15,650 nucleotides of DNA from an uncultured Collinsella sp. (GCA_900752545.1 CAADVS010000093.1:1-15650); one strand, 5' to 3'; counted from the first letter of the stretch, positions 6,993 through 13,186 are shown. A program made the numbers and translations. Notes: a model not told the origin generated them from the sequence alone.

Positions 6993-7124
6993 GGATCGAC
7001 GCTGCGCGGTCCGCATTTGGGCAATCTGACGTTCAACTTCAAGGGCGCGACCAGAAGGTCAGCGCCCTTTCGTTTCACGTCACCTTGCCTCAAATGCGGC
7101 CCGCTCGCTGACTTATGCTCAACC
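6993..7124 (+). repeat. Structured intergenic repeat, family A copy 2
   Basis: It opens with GGATCGACGCTGC. The outer stem is 7006-7019 with 7091-7104 (GCGGTCCGCATTTG against CAAATGCGGCCCGC, 13 of 14 paired). The middle helix GGCAA-TC-TGACG / CGTCA-CC-TTGCC is fully formed (7020-7031 with 7078-7089). The apical hairpin differs from copies 1 and 3: AAGGGCGC-GACC / GGTC-a-GCGCCCTT at 7041-7069. It ends with TTATGCTCAACC as in copy 1. It lies 3' of SIS1 and begins the 330-bp spacer before the transporter gene. Confidence 0.78.
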
Positions 7125-7140
7125 AGCGGCGCCTTAGACG

Positions 7141-7183
7141 TTGGGGACGTTCTTAAATGACTAGTCATTCGGGAGCGTCCCAA
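7141..7183. repeat. Dyad-symmetric element in the SIS1-transporter spacer
   Basis: A perfect 14-bp palindrome AATGACTAGTCATT (7156-7169) is flanked by imperfect outer arms TTGGGGACG (7141-7149) and CGTCCCAA (7176-7183). Outer arms plus core give a long dyad with internal loops. It could be a regulator site or another GGGAC-type REP-like hairpin. A minor hairpin GCAGA/TCTGC follows at about 7199-7216. The rest of this spacer shows only AT-rich promoter-like sequence and the tandem box at 7237-7257. Confidence 0.5.
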
Positions 7184-7236
7184 TGAGTATGTGGGGAAGC
7201 AGATTTTCCCGTCTGCCGATTTGTGTCTTGAAAAAT

Positions 7237-7257
7237 GTATATAACGACTATAACGTA
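7237..7257 (-). promoter_or_regulatory. Tandem 9-bp operator candidate upstream of the EamA transporter
   Basis: On the minus strand this reads CGTTATAGT then CGTTATATA, two direct 9-mers that match sites before the PTS operon (8518-8535) and before GntR-B (14670-14687). It ends about 38 bases 5' of the transporter start, inside an AT-rich promoter-like stretch (TTGAAA at 7228, TATAAC at 7249). The likely binder is GntR-B. Confidence 0.58.
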
Positions 7258-7295
7258 GTGTGAAACATATTGGAAACAATACCGAGGAGGCTGCG

Positions 7296-8378
7296 TTGAA
7301 GAAAAGCAATCTGGGTTATGTGCTAGTGCTGATCGCCGCGCTTATGTGGGGCACCATCGGAATCTTTGTTAACGGAATATCGGCCCTGGGTGTTTCGTCT
7401 CAGAGCATGGCGGCCTTTCGCCTGTTGTCGGGTGCTGTCTTAATGGCTCCGGTCTTGGCATTTATGGGTTGCCAGGGAGGTGTTCGTGAGGGAAAAGCCT
7501 CGGGTGCCATGGCACTGTTCAAGGCAAGTCCTAAAGAGCTTGTTCCCTGCGCGCTTCTTGGCATTATCGGCCTCGCCACCGCTAACACGCTTTATTACGA
7601 GTGCATGGGCGAGGTGGGCATGTCCACGGCCTCGGTGCTGCTTTACACCTCGCCGGTGTTTGGCGTCGTGCTCGGCCGCGTGCTTTATCGCGAGGACGTG
7701 ACCCCCAACAAGCTCGTCGCCATCGTCTTTAACATTGTGGGTTGCGTGCTCGCGGTGACGAGCGGCGACCTGTCCGGTTTCCATTTCTCGGCTTGGGGCG
7801 TCGTGTCGGGTGTGATCGCCGGGCTTTGCGGTGCGCTACTGGCTGTGTTTAGCCGTATGGCTACCAAGACGCTGCATCCGCTGGCGGTGACGTTTTGGGG
7901 CTTTGTCTTTGGCGGATGCTTTATGGCAGTGCTTTCGGCTCCGTGGTCCGATGTGGCCGCGGCAATGTCCCCGCAGCTCATTCTGCTGTTCGCGGGCTTT
8001 GGCTTTATTCCGACGGCTCTTGCGTACATCTTCTATATGCAGGGCCTTTCGATGGATCTTGAGACGTCGAAGGTGCCGGTCGTGGCTTCGTTTGAAACCG
8101 TTGCGACCGTTCTGGTCGGTATTGGCATCTATGCCGAGCCCGCCGGCGCGATCAAGGTCTTGGGCATCGTGCTGGTGCTCGCGTCCATCCTGATCATGAA
8201 CACCGATTTCTCCAAGCTGCGCAACAGCGTCATTGTCAAACGTATTGTCGAGAGCATGACCTTTAAGCCCAATGCGTGGTGGACTGAAAAATCTCAGGAC
8301 ATGGATCTGTTTAAGGAACGCACCGGCATCGCGCTGGAGCCCACCGTACAGGAAAGCCCCTGGTACTTCGTGCGATAG
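7296..8378 (+). CDS. DMT-superfamily (EamA) transporter with C-terminal cytoplasmic tail
   Basis: This is a 360-residue inner-membrane permease with two EamA repeats (about 7-155 and 166-303), giving roughly ten membrane helices. Typical signatures are LIAALMWGTIGIF near the start and the FRLLSGAVLMAP second helix. TLYYECMGEVGMSTASVLLYTSPV closes the first repeat, and IFYMQGLSMDLETSKVPVVASFETVAT lies in the second. The TTG start at 7296 is chosen because GAGGAGG (7284-7290) lies at the right distance; the frame also opens at a GTG (7260), but without a ribosome-binding site and inside the operator. Relatives export amino acids or metabolites. Between the deglycase-like SIS1 and the PTS operon, it may export the released amine or amino acid, or carry the substrate (inference). 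Residues after about 305 form a non-membrane tail (WWTEKSQDMDLFK, ESPWYFVR) not typical of compact EamA proteins. Confidence 0.87.
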   Translation: MKKSNLGYVLVLIAALMWGTIGIFVNGISALGVSSQSMAAFRLLSGAVLMAPVLAFMGCQGGVREGKASGAMALFKASPKELVPCALLGIIGLATANTLYYECMGEVGMSTASVLLYTSPVFGVVLGRVLYREDVTPNKLVAIVFNIVGCVLAVTSGDLSGFHFSAWGVVSGVIAGLCGALLAVFSRMATKTLHPLAVTFWGFVFGGCFMAVLSAPWSDVAAAMSPQLILLFAGFGFIPTALAYIFYMQGLSMDLETSKVPVVASFETVATVLVGIGIYAEPAGAIKVLGIVLVLASILIMNTDFSKLRNSVIVKRIVESMTFKPNAWWTEKSQDMDLFKERTGIALEPTVQESPWYFVR

Positions 8379-8516
8379 GGGATTGCGCGCAGGGTCTGAC
8401 CTGGGGTTATCCAGCTAGCGCCGGCCAACCCAGCCCCAACGTTTCAAGTACGTTAAACCCGTCAACGGTCGATTTTCATCCGCGAACGGTCTTTATACTA
8501 ATTAGCAATATCCGCA

Positions 8517-8545
8517 ACGTATAAGACGTTATAATGACCATAACG
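8517..8545 (+). promoter_or_regulatory. PTS operon promoter/operator: tandem 9-bp boxes plus inverted half-site
   Basis: Direct 9-mers CGTATAAGA (8518-8526) and CGTTATAAT (8527-8535) are followed by an inverted half-site CATAACG (8539-8545). The second box contains a perfect -10 hexamer TATAAT (8530-8535), so binding would block RNA polymerase. An alternative -10, TATACT at 8494-8499, would put the boxes just downstream of the start of transcription. No good -35 is seen. AACGGTC repeats at 8464 and 8485 (21 bp apart) may be further sites. The ribosome-binding site AAGGAGGAGG (8548-8557) follows directly. Confidence 0.6.
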
Positions 8546-8561
8546 AAAAGGAGGAGGCAAG

Positions 8562-9485
8562 ATGAATCAGATCATTCTCGCATCTCATGGCGGCCTGGCC
8601 GCAGGCGCCAAAGACACGCTCGAGATGGTTCTCGGCGACGTGTCGAACGTCCACGTCGTGTCGCTTGCTCGTGACGACAAGGAGCCCATCACCAATAAGG
8701 TTGAGGCTATGATCGCCACGTTCAACGCGGACGACACCGTCTATGTGCTGACCGATATGCTCGGCAGCTCGGTCAACAACAACATGGTCGAGCTTTCCAA
8801 GAACGGTACGAAGTTCACGGTTGTCAGCGGTTTCAACATCCCGTTGGCACTGACGCTCGCCATGAGCCCCGTCCCCGTCAAGGGCGCCGAGCTCGCGGCC
8901 CTCATCAACGAGGCCCGCACCGGTCTGACCAACCCCAACGCACCGGTCGAGGCCGCCGTGGCTCCCGCCAAGAAGGCCAAGGCGTCCCGTCACAGCTCCG
9001 GTCCCGCCAAGATCGTCCTCGCACGTCTTGACTACCGTCTGCTGCACGGCCAGGTCGTCTTTACCTGGACCACCAAGGTTCAGGCCGAGCGCATCATCGT
9101 CGTCGACAACGCTGCCGCCAACGATGACATCAAGAAGGGCGCTCTTAAGCTGGCCAAGCCCCAGGGCGTGCGCCTGAACGTCTTCACCGTCGAGCGTGCC
9201 CTCGCCAAGATGGACAAGCTCAACACCCTCGGCGAGCGCGTCATGTTCGTCTTTGGTAACACTGCCGAGATGCTGCAGTTCTGCCAGGGCTACAAGCTTG
9301 ACGCCATCAACCTGGGCGCCACCGCCAACCACGACGGTGCCGATCAGGTCGGCGGCAAGGACAGCTCCGTCTTCCTCGACGCCAACCAGAAGGCCGACGT
9401 CAACCAGCTGCTCGACATGGGTATCAAGCTCTATGTCCAGCAGACCCCTACGTATCAGAGCGTCGACATCGACGCCAAGCTGTAA
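8562..9485 (+). CDS. Mannose-family PTS fused EIIAB component
   Basis: This is a 307-residue cytoplasmic phosphotransfer protein of the mannose-fructose-sorbose PTS family. The EIIA domain (about 1-122) begins MNQIILASHGGLAAG, where H9 should accept phosphate from HPr. The EIIB domain (about 149-307) begins KIVLARLDYRLLHGQVVFTW, where H162 should receive the phosphate and pass it to the sugar bound by IIC/IID. They are joined by an Ala/Pro/Lys-rich linker (about 125-148), as in E. coli ManX. It is the first gene of an operon with IIC and IID, with a strong ribosome-binding site and tandem GntR-type boxes at the promoter. Codons are strongly biased to C- or T-ending forms, suggesting high expression. 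With two SIS enzymes nearby, the imported substrate is more likely a glycated amine or amino sugar than mannose itself (inference). In gfr-type systems IIA and IIB are usually separate proteins; here they are fused. Confidence 0.95.
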   Translation: MNQIILASHGGLAAGAKDTLEMVLGDVSNVHVVSLARDDKEPITNKVEAMIATFNADDTVYVLTDMLGSSVNNNMVELSKNGTKFTVVSGFNIPLALTLAMSPVPVKGAELAALINEARTGLTNPNAPVEAAVAPAKKAKASRHSSGPAKIVLARLDYRLLHGQVVFTWTTKVQAERIIVVDNAAANDDIKKGALKLAKPQGVRLNVFTVERALAKMDKLNTLGERVMFVFGNTAEMLQFCQGYKLDAINLGATANHDGADQVGGKDSSVFLDANQKADVNQLLDMGIKLYVQQTPTYQSVDIDAKL

Positions 9486-9521
9486 TCAACCAGGCTTTTG
9501 CCTGACTGAAAGGAGAAGGGT

Positions 9522-10316
9522 ATGAATACGTTCATCAGTGCGGTGCTCGTCGGCCTCGTCGGCGTGTTCTGCATGTGGGACTCCCGCCTGCTCGGTCGTC
9601 TTAACTTCGAGCAGCCCCTCGTTGGCGCTACGCTCGTCGGTCTGCTGTTGGGCGATGTGCCCACCGGTCTTGCCGTCGGTGCCGCCGTCGAGCTCGTGTC
9701 CATGGGCCTGGTGCAGGTCGGCGCCGCCGTTCCGCCCGATATGGTCCTGGGCGGCATCGTGGCCGCTGCCTTTGCGTGCCTGACCGATGCTTCCGCCGAG
9801 ACCGCCATGACGATCGCCATCCCGGTCGCCGTCCTGGGTCAGCTTCTCGGCATCGTGTTCCGTTCCATCATCGCCGCCCTCACCCATGTGGCAGATAGCG
9901 CGATCGATAACGGAAAGTTCAAGACCGCCTACCGTATGCACATCTGCGCCGGCTCCGGTCTGTACGCCGTCATGTACTTCCTGCCGATCTTCCTCGCCGT
10001 TTTTGTTGGCACCGACCTGGTTCAGGCCATCGTCAACATGGTTCCCGAGTGGCTGTCCACTGGTCTTAACGTTTCGACCAAGATCATGACCGCCTACGGT
10101 TTGGCCCTGCTGCTCACCATGATGATCAAGAAGGGTATGACTCCGTTCCTGTTCATCGGTTTCCTGCTCGCCGCTTACCTCAACCTGTCCGTCATCGCGG
10201 TCGCTCTGATCGGTGTGTGCCTGGCTGTCGTCTTCATGGGCTTCAAGTTCAATGGTTCCCATGCAGCCGCCGGTGTCGATTCCGACTACGATCCGCTCGA
10301 AGACGACGAAGACTAA
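9522..10316 (+). CDS. Mannose-family PTS EIIC permease component
   Basis: This is a 264-residue integral membrane protein that with IID forms the substrate channel of the mannose-family PTS. The family signature QPLVGATLVGLLLGDVPTGL (31-50) is followed by AVGAAVELVSMGLVQVGAAVPPD. Hydrophobic helices lie near 4-18, 33-45, 50-70, 75-90, 95-120, 142-162, 190-203 and 208-240. A short acidic cytoplasmic tail ends DSDYDPLEDDED. The ATG at 9522 follows AAGGAGAAGG, 36 bases after the IIAB stop; its own stop codon overlaps the ribosome-binding site of IID (TAAGGAGG). This close packing shows one operon. Substrate specificity cannot be read from the sequence. Confidence 0.95.
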   Translation: MNTFISAVLVGLVGVFCMWDSRLLGRLNFEQPLVGATLVGLLLGDVPTGLAVGAAVELVSMGLVQVGAAVPPDMVLGGIVAAAFACLTDASAETAMTIAIPVAVLGQLLGIVFRSIIAALTHVADSAIDNGKFKTAYRMHICAGSGLYAVMYFLPIFLAVFVGTDLVQAIVNMVPEWLSTGLNVSTKIMTAYGLALLLTMMIKKGMTPFLFIGFLLAAYLNLSVIAVALIGVCLAVVFMGFKFNGSHAAAGVDSDYDPLEDDED

Positions 10317-10329
10317 GGAGGAACACACT

Positions 10330-11163
10330 ATGGCAACCGCAACCAAGGACGTGTCCCTGAACAAGAAGGTCAGCCAGTTCTTCTGGCGCTCCTGGGCCAT
10401 CCAGGCCTCTTGGAACTACGAGCGTCAGATGAACATGGGCTTCCTCTACGGCATGGTTCCCACGCTCGATCGCCTCTATCCGGATGAGTCCGACCCCAAG
10501 CAGCTCGCTGCTAAGAAAGAGGCTTACCACCGTCACATGGCGTTCTACAACTGCACCCCGCAGACGAGCGCTTTCATCCTGGGCCTCTCCGCCTCCATGG
10601 AGGAGGAGTACGCCAAGGATCCCGAGAACTTCGATCCCGATTCGATCAACGCGGTCAAGACCTCCCTCATGGGTCCGCTTTCCGGCATCGGTGACTCCTT
10701 CTTCCAGGGCACCATCCGCGTCATCGCCTTTGGCCTGGGCGTTCAGCTGGCTCAGCAGGGCTCCATCATGGGCCCGATCCTGGCCATGCTCATCTCCATC
10801 GTCCCCTCTGTGCTGATCACTTGGTTCGCAGCCAAGATGGGCTATCAGGGTGGCCACGAGTACCTGAGCAAGCTTCAGGGCGGCGACCTCATGGAGAAGC
10901 TCATGTATGTCTGCGGCATCGTGGGTCTTATGTCCGTGGGCGGCATGATCGCTACGCTGATCGGCGCCACCACCCCGCTGCAGTTCGCTGAGGGCACCGT
11001 CGTTATCCAGGACATCCTGGACGGCATGATGCCCCAGATGATCTCCCTCGGCCTCACCGGCCTTATGTACTGGCTCATCAAGAAGAACGTCAACACCGGT
11101 TGGCTTCTCGTGATCGCCATTGTGGGCGGCATCGCCCTCTCCGCGGCCGGCATCCTGGCCTAG
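10330..11163 (+). CDS. Mannose-family PTS EIID component
   Basis: This is a 277-residue membrane protein of the EIID family, found only in mannose-type PTS systems and required with IIC for transport. It opens with FFWRSWAIQASWNYERQMNM (18-37), the family's N-terminal signature. It then has RHMAFYNCTPQTSAFILG and the glycine-rich SLMGPLSGIGDSFFQGTIR (112-130). The C-terminal third is hydrophobic (about 132-165, 196-220, 235-275). The ATG at 10330 is preceded by TAAGGAGGAAC, 13 bases after the IIC stop; the frame extends upstream into IIC coding sequence, which is only overlap. A hairpin and a palindrome follow before SIS2, so SIS2 may be read through at a changed level. Length is normal for the family. 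Confidence 0.95.
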   Translation: MATATKDVSLNKKVSQFFWRSWAIQASWNYERQMNMGFLYGMVPTLDRLYPDESDPKQLAAKKEAYHRHMAFYNCTPQTSAFILGLSASMEEEYAKDPENFDPDSINAVKTSLMGPLSGIGDSFFQGTIRVIAFGLGVQLAQQGSIMGPILAMLISIVPSVLITWFAAKMGYQGGHEYLSKLQGGDLMEKLMYVCGIVGLMSVGGMIATLIGATTPLQFAEGTVVIQDILDGMMPQMISLGLTGLMYWLIKKNVNTGWLLVIAIVGGIALSAAGILA

Positions 11164-11197
11164 TCGCGACCAAGCGCTTAACCGCTTTCCCCCGGGG

Positions 11198-11228
11198 GCC
11201 TGCCTGGCATCCCATACCCCAGGCAGGC
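11198..11228 (+). terminator. Hairpin in the IID-SIS2 spacer, possible attenuator or weak terminator
   Basis: A 10-bp perfect stem GCCTGCCTGG (11198-11207) / CCAGGCAGGC (11219-11228) has an 11-nt loop and is followed by TTCC only. With no T-tract, it more likely protects the PTS mRNA 3' end or partly attenuates read-through into SIS2 than fully terminates. Confidence 0.5.
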
Positions 11229-11241
11229 TTCCATCCCTAAA

Positions 11242-11272
11242 ATGCGACAATGGGACAGTCCCTTTGTCGCAT
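11242..11272. repeat. 31-bp near-perfect palindrome with GGGAC core (REP-like)
   Basis: ATGCGACAA pairs with TTGTCGCAT, enclosing GGGAC-A-GTCCC; 14 of 15 base pairs match around the centre at 11257, with one T-T mismatch. It lies between IID and SIS2. The GGGAC core recurs in intergenic hairpins elsewhere in the window. It may be a REP-like element or a protein site. No promoter for SIS2 was clearly seen downstream. Confidence 0.68.
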
Positions 11273-11362
11273 CCTCAACGGGCCGGCGACTCGGCCCAAA
11301 CCACGGTAACCCTGCGAGCGCCCGGCAATGTGGCGCCGCAAAAATCGAAAGGAATGTGTCAG

Positions 11363-12346
11363 ATGTACGAGATCGACCTTAACCTCCCTAAGCAGATCGT
11401 CGCTGACGTCCTGTCCAACCACGAGATCCACAGCGTCGCTTTCGTCGGCTGCGGTGCCTCCATGTCCGACCTGTACCCCGCCAAGTACTTCCTGGCCAAC
11501 AACACGGACAAGCTGAACGTTCAGATCTTCACCGCTAACGAGTTCAACTACGACACGCCCTCCTGGGTCAACGAGCACACCTTCGTGATCACCTGCTCCC
11601 TCGGTGGCTCCACGCCCGAGACCGTCGAGGCCAACAAGACCGCCAAGAAGCACAACTGCCCGGTCGTCTCCCTCACCAACAAGGCTGGCTCCGCTCTGAC
11701 CGTCGACGCCGACCACGTTATCGTTCACGGCTTCCACGCCAACTACGCTGCCAAGTGCGAGAAGCCCGGCTACGCCATCGCTCTTGCTCTCGAGATCCTT
11801 CAGCAGACCGAGGGCTATGACCACTATGAGGACATGATCACCGGCCTCACCAACGTCTTCGAGCTCTGCGAGAACGCCGCTCAGCACTGCAAGAAGCTCG
11901 CCAAGAAGTTCGCCGAGGACTTCAAGGACGACAAGATGATCTACTTCATGGCTTCCGGTGCCTCCGAGAAGATGGCTTATTCTAACGCCGCCTTCCTGTT
12001 CACCGAGATGCAGTGGATCGACGCCGCCGCCTACAACACCGGCGAGTACTTCCACGGCCCGTTCGAGGTTTCCACCGAGGGTAAGCCCTACGTCTTCCTC
12101 ATGTCCGATGGCGCCACCCGTCCGATGGACGCCCGCGCCCTCACCTTCCTTGAGCGCATGGGCGCCAAGGTCGCTCTGATCGACTCCAAGGACTACGGCC
12201 TGGCTGACGCTGTGCCCGCGAGTGTCGTCACCTACTTCAACCCGCTGCTGCACCTCGCCGTTATGCGCGAGTACGGCAACCAGATCGCCGAGGCCCGTCA
12301 GCACCCGCTGACCATGCGTCGCTACATGTGGAAGCTTTCCTACTAA
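11363..12346 (+). CDS. SIS-domain sugar-phosphate deglycase-like protein SIS2 (FrlB/GfrE/GfrF type)
   Basis: This 327-residue double-SIS protein is paralogous to SIS1. It probably cleaves the PTS-imported phosphorylated glycated amine to hexose 6-phosphate plus amine in the cytoplasm. The N-terminal SIS domain has VAFVGCGASMSDLYPAKYF (25-43) and a canonical phosphate loop CSLGGSTPET (78-87), unlike SIS1. Catalytic candidates are E215 (in FTEMQWIDAA) and H231 (in GEYFHGPFEV), again 16 residues apart as in GlmS. It ends MRRYMWKLSY, nearly as SIS1. The ATG at 11363 is chosen because GAAAGGA lies about 9 bases before it; an ATG at 11354 is too close, and the longer open frame runs through the spacer and IID. 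It is last in the PTS operon direction and is followed by a strong terminator. Codon use is highly biased, as in the PTS genes. Substrate assignment is an inference. Confidence 0.87.
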   Translation: MYEIDLNLPKQIVADVLSNHEIHSVAFVGCGASMSDLYPAKYFLANNTDKLNVQIFTANEFNYDTPSWVNEHTFVITCSLGGSTPETVEANKTAKKHNCPVVSLTNKAGSALTVDADHVIVHGFHANYAAKCEKPGYAIALALEILQQTEGYDHYEDMITGLTNVFELCENAAQHCKKLAKKFAEDFKDDKMIYFMASGASEKMAYSNAAFLFTEMQWIDAAAYNTGEYFHGPFEVSTEGKPYVFLMSDGATRPMDARALTFLERMGAKVALIDSKDYGLADAVPASVVTYFNPLLHLAVMREYGNQIAEARQHPLTMRRYMWKLSY

Positions 12347-12378
12347 TCACAAGTAAGTAGACCTTACGGGTTGATTGA

Positions 12379-12412
12379 GAGGGGATGGGGTTTGCGCCCC
12401 GTCCCCTTTTTT
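12379..12412 (+). terminator. Strong intrinsic terminator after SIS2
   Basis: A 10-bp stem GGGGATGGGG (12381-12390) pairs with CCCCGTCCCC (12397-12406) with one G-T wobble. The 6-nt loop is TTTGCG and six T's follow (12407-12412). This is the clearest rho-independent terminator in the window and marks the end of the PTS-SIS2 operon. Confidence 0.92.
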
Positions 12413-12446
12413 GCTCTGGGGAGGGCGTGTCTGTCGCGTCGCAAAT

Positions 12447-12493
12447 CCCAGATAAAACCTACCAAAATAAACCTGTCCCTTTTTGGCAGGTGG
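12447..12493 (+). repeat. Hairpin repeat, family B copy 2, upstream of the HAD gene
   Basis: It opens with CCCAGATAAAACCTACCA, shared with copy 3 at 14583, and contains CCAAAATAAACCTGTCCCT, shared with copy 1 at 5009-5045. Stem arms are CCTACCAAAA (12458-12467) and TTTTGGCAGG (12481-12490), with one mismatch. Its 3' flank supplies GGGAGGA, which serves as the ribosome-binding site of the HAD gene. Confidence 0.75.
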
Positions 12494-12505
12494 GAGGAGA
12501 TGCGT

Positions 12506-13135
12506 ATGATCAAGGCAGTGCTGTTTGATATGGACGGCGTGCTGGTCGATACCGAGTGGTTCTACAACCGTCGCCGCATGGCATTTATGGAAGAGAAGGG
12601 GTTCCACTTTGACGAGATCCCCGATCTTTCGGGGTCTAACGAGCCTGCCATTTGGGAGGCGCTGGTGCCCGACGATGTTGAGCTGCGCGAGCGTCTGCGC
12701 GTGGAGTACAAGCAGGTCTATAGCCCGGTCCACCCCGTTCCGTATGCCGAGCTGCTCAACGAGCAGACGGAGCCGGTGATGCGCGAGCTGCACGAGCGCG
12801 GCGTGAAGTGTGCTATCGCGAGCTCATCCTATCGCGAGCTGATCGACGAGCTGGTGGGGATCGCTGGTATTGCCGATGTGCTGGATTACACCATCAGCGG
12901 CCACGAGTGCAGCGCGTTTAAGCCCGATCCGGAGATCTACCTGCGTGCCATGGAGGCGCTGGGGGTGGAGCCTGCCGAGTGTCTGGTTATCGAGGATTCG
13001 CCTTTGGGGATCGAGGCCGGCAAACGCTCCGGCGCCCGCGTCCTGGCACTGCGTCCGCACGAGGGCGTCAACCTGGACCAGTCGCGAGCCGATACCGTTA
13101 TCGATAATCTGACCGACATTTTGACCGCTTTGTAG
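12506..13135 (+). CDS. HAD-superfamily hydrolase, beta-phosphoglucomutase/phosphatase-like
   Basis: This 209-residue cytoplasmic HAD subfamily IA enzyme is likely a small-molecule phosphatase or sugar phosphomutase. Motif I is VLFDMDGVLVDTE with nucleophile D8 and acid/base D10. A helical cap covers about 17-85. Motif II is IASSS (S106-S108 region), motif III K139 in FKPDPEIY, and motif IV VIEDSPLGIEAG (E163, D164). The DGVLVDTE form and the FKPDPEIYL and EDSPLGIEAG strings are typical of the beta-phosphoglucomutase-like group. The ATG at 12506 is chosen over the ATG at 12500 because GGGAGGA then sits at a normal distance. The gene lies beyond the SIS2 terminator, so it is probably its own unit. 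It could nevertheless process sugar phosphates from the PTS/SIS pathway (inference). A large-loop hairpin follows the stop codon. Confidence 0.88.
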   Translation: MIKAVLFDMDGVLVDTEWFYNRRRMAFMEEKGFHFDEIPDLSGSNEPAIWEALVPDDVELRERLRVEYKQVYSPVHPVPYAELLNEQTEPVMRELHERGVKCAIASSSYRELIDELVGIAGIADVLDYTISGHECSAFKPDPEIYLRAMEALGVEPAECLVIEDSPLGIEAGKRSGARVLALRPHEGVNLDQSRADTVIDNLTDILTAL

Positions 13136-13138
13136 TGT

Positions 13139-13186
13139 CAATCCGCCGCGAGAAGCACGGGTTCAAACGTTTTTTGCGGCGGATTG
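13139..13186 (+). terminator. Long-loop hairpin after the HAD gene
   Basis: A perfect 11-bp stem CAATCCGCCGC (13139-13149) / GCGGCGGATTG (13176-13186) encloses 26 nt, including a T6 run. It begins three bases after the stop codon. The T-run is inside the loop, not after the stem, so it is not a classical terminator; mRNA 3'-end protection is also possible. Confidence 0.5.

Noticed and set aside
7260..7262. GTG start for the EamA transporter
   Set aside because: It lies in the operator/promoter stretch without a Shine-Dalgarno. The TTG at 7296 has GAGGAGG at the right distance.
8390..8460. Riboswitch or terminator after the EamA gene
   Set aside because: Only a loose CTGGGGTT/AACCCAG pairing with a bulge and a small AACGT/ACGTT hairpin are visible, with no T-tract and no recognisable riboswitch core.
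10249..11250. Long minus-strand frames opposite the PTS and SIS genes (also 5946-6920, 8529-9332, 11237-12304)
   Set aside because: The compositions are low-complexity Gly/Asp/His/Val-rich, as antisense of biased codons gives. The sense genes are secure.
11120..11362. N-terminal extension of SIS2 into the upstream spacer
   Set aside because: The frame passes through IID coding sequence, a hairpin and a palindrome. The ATG at 11363 has a good ribosome-binding site and gives a family-size protein.
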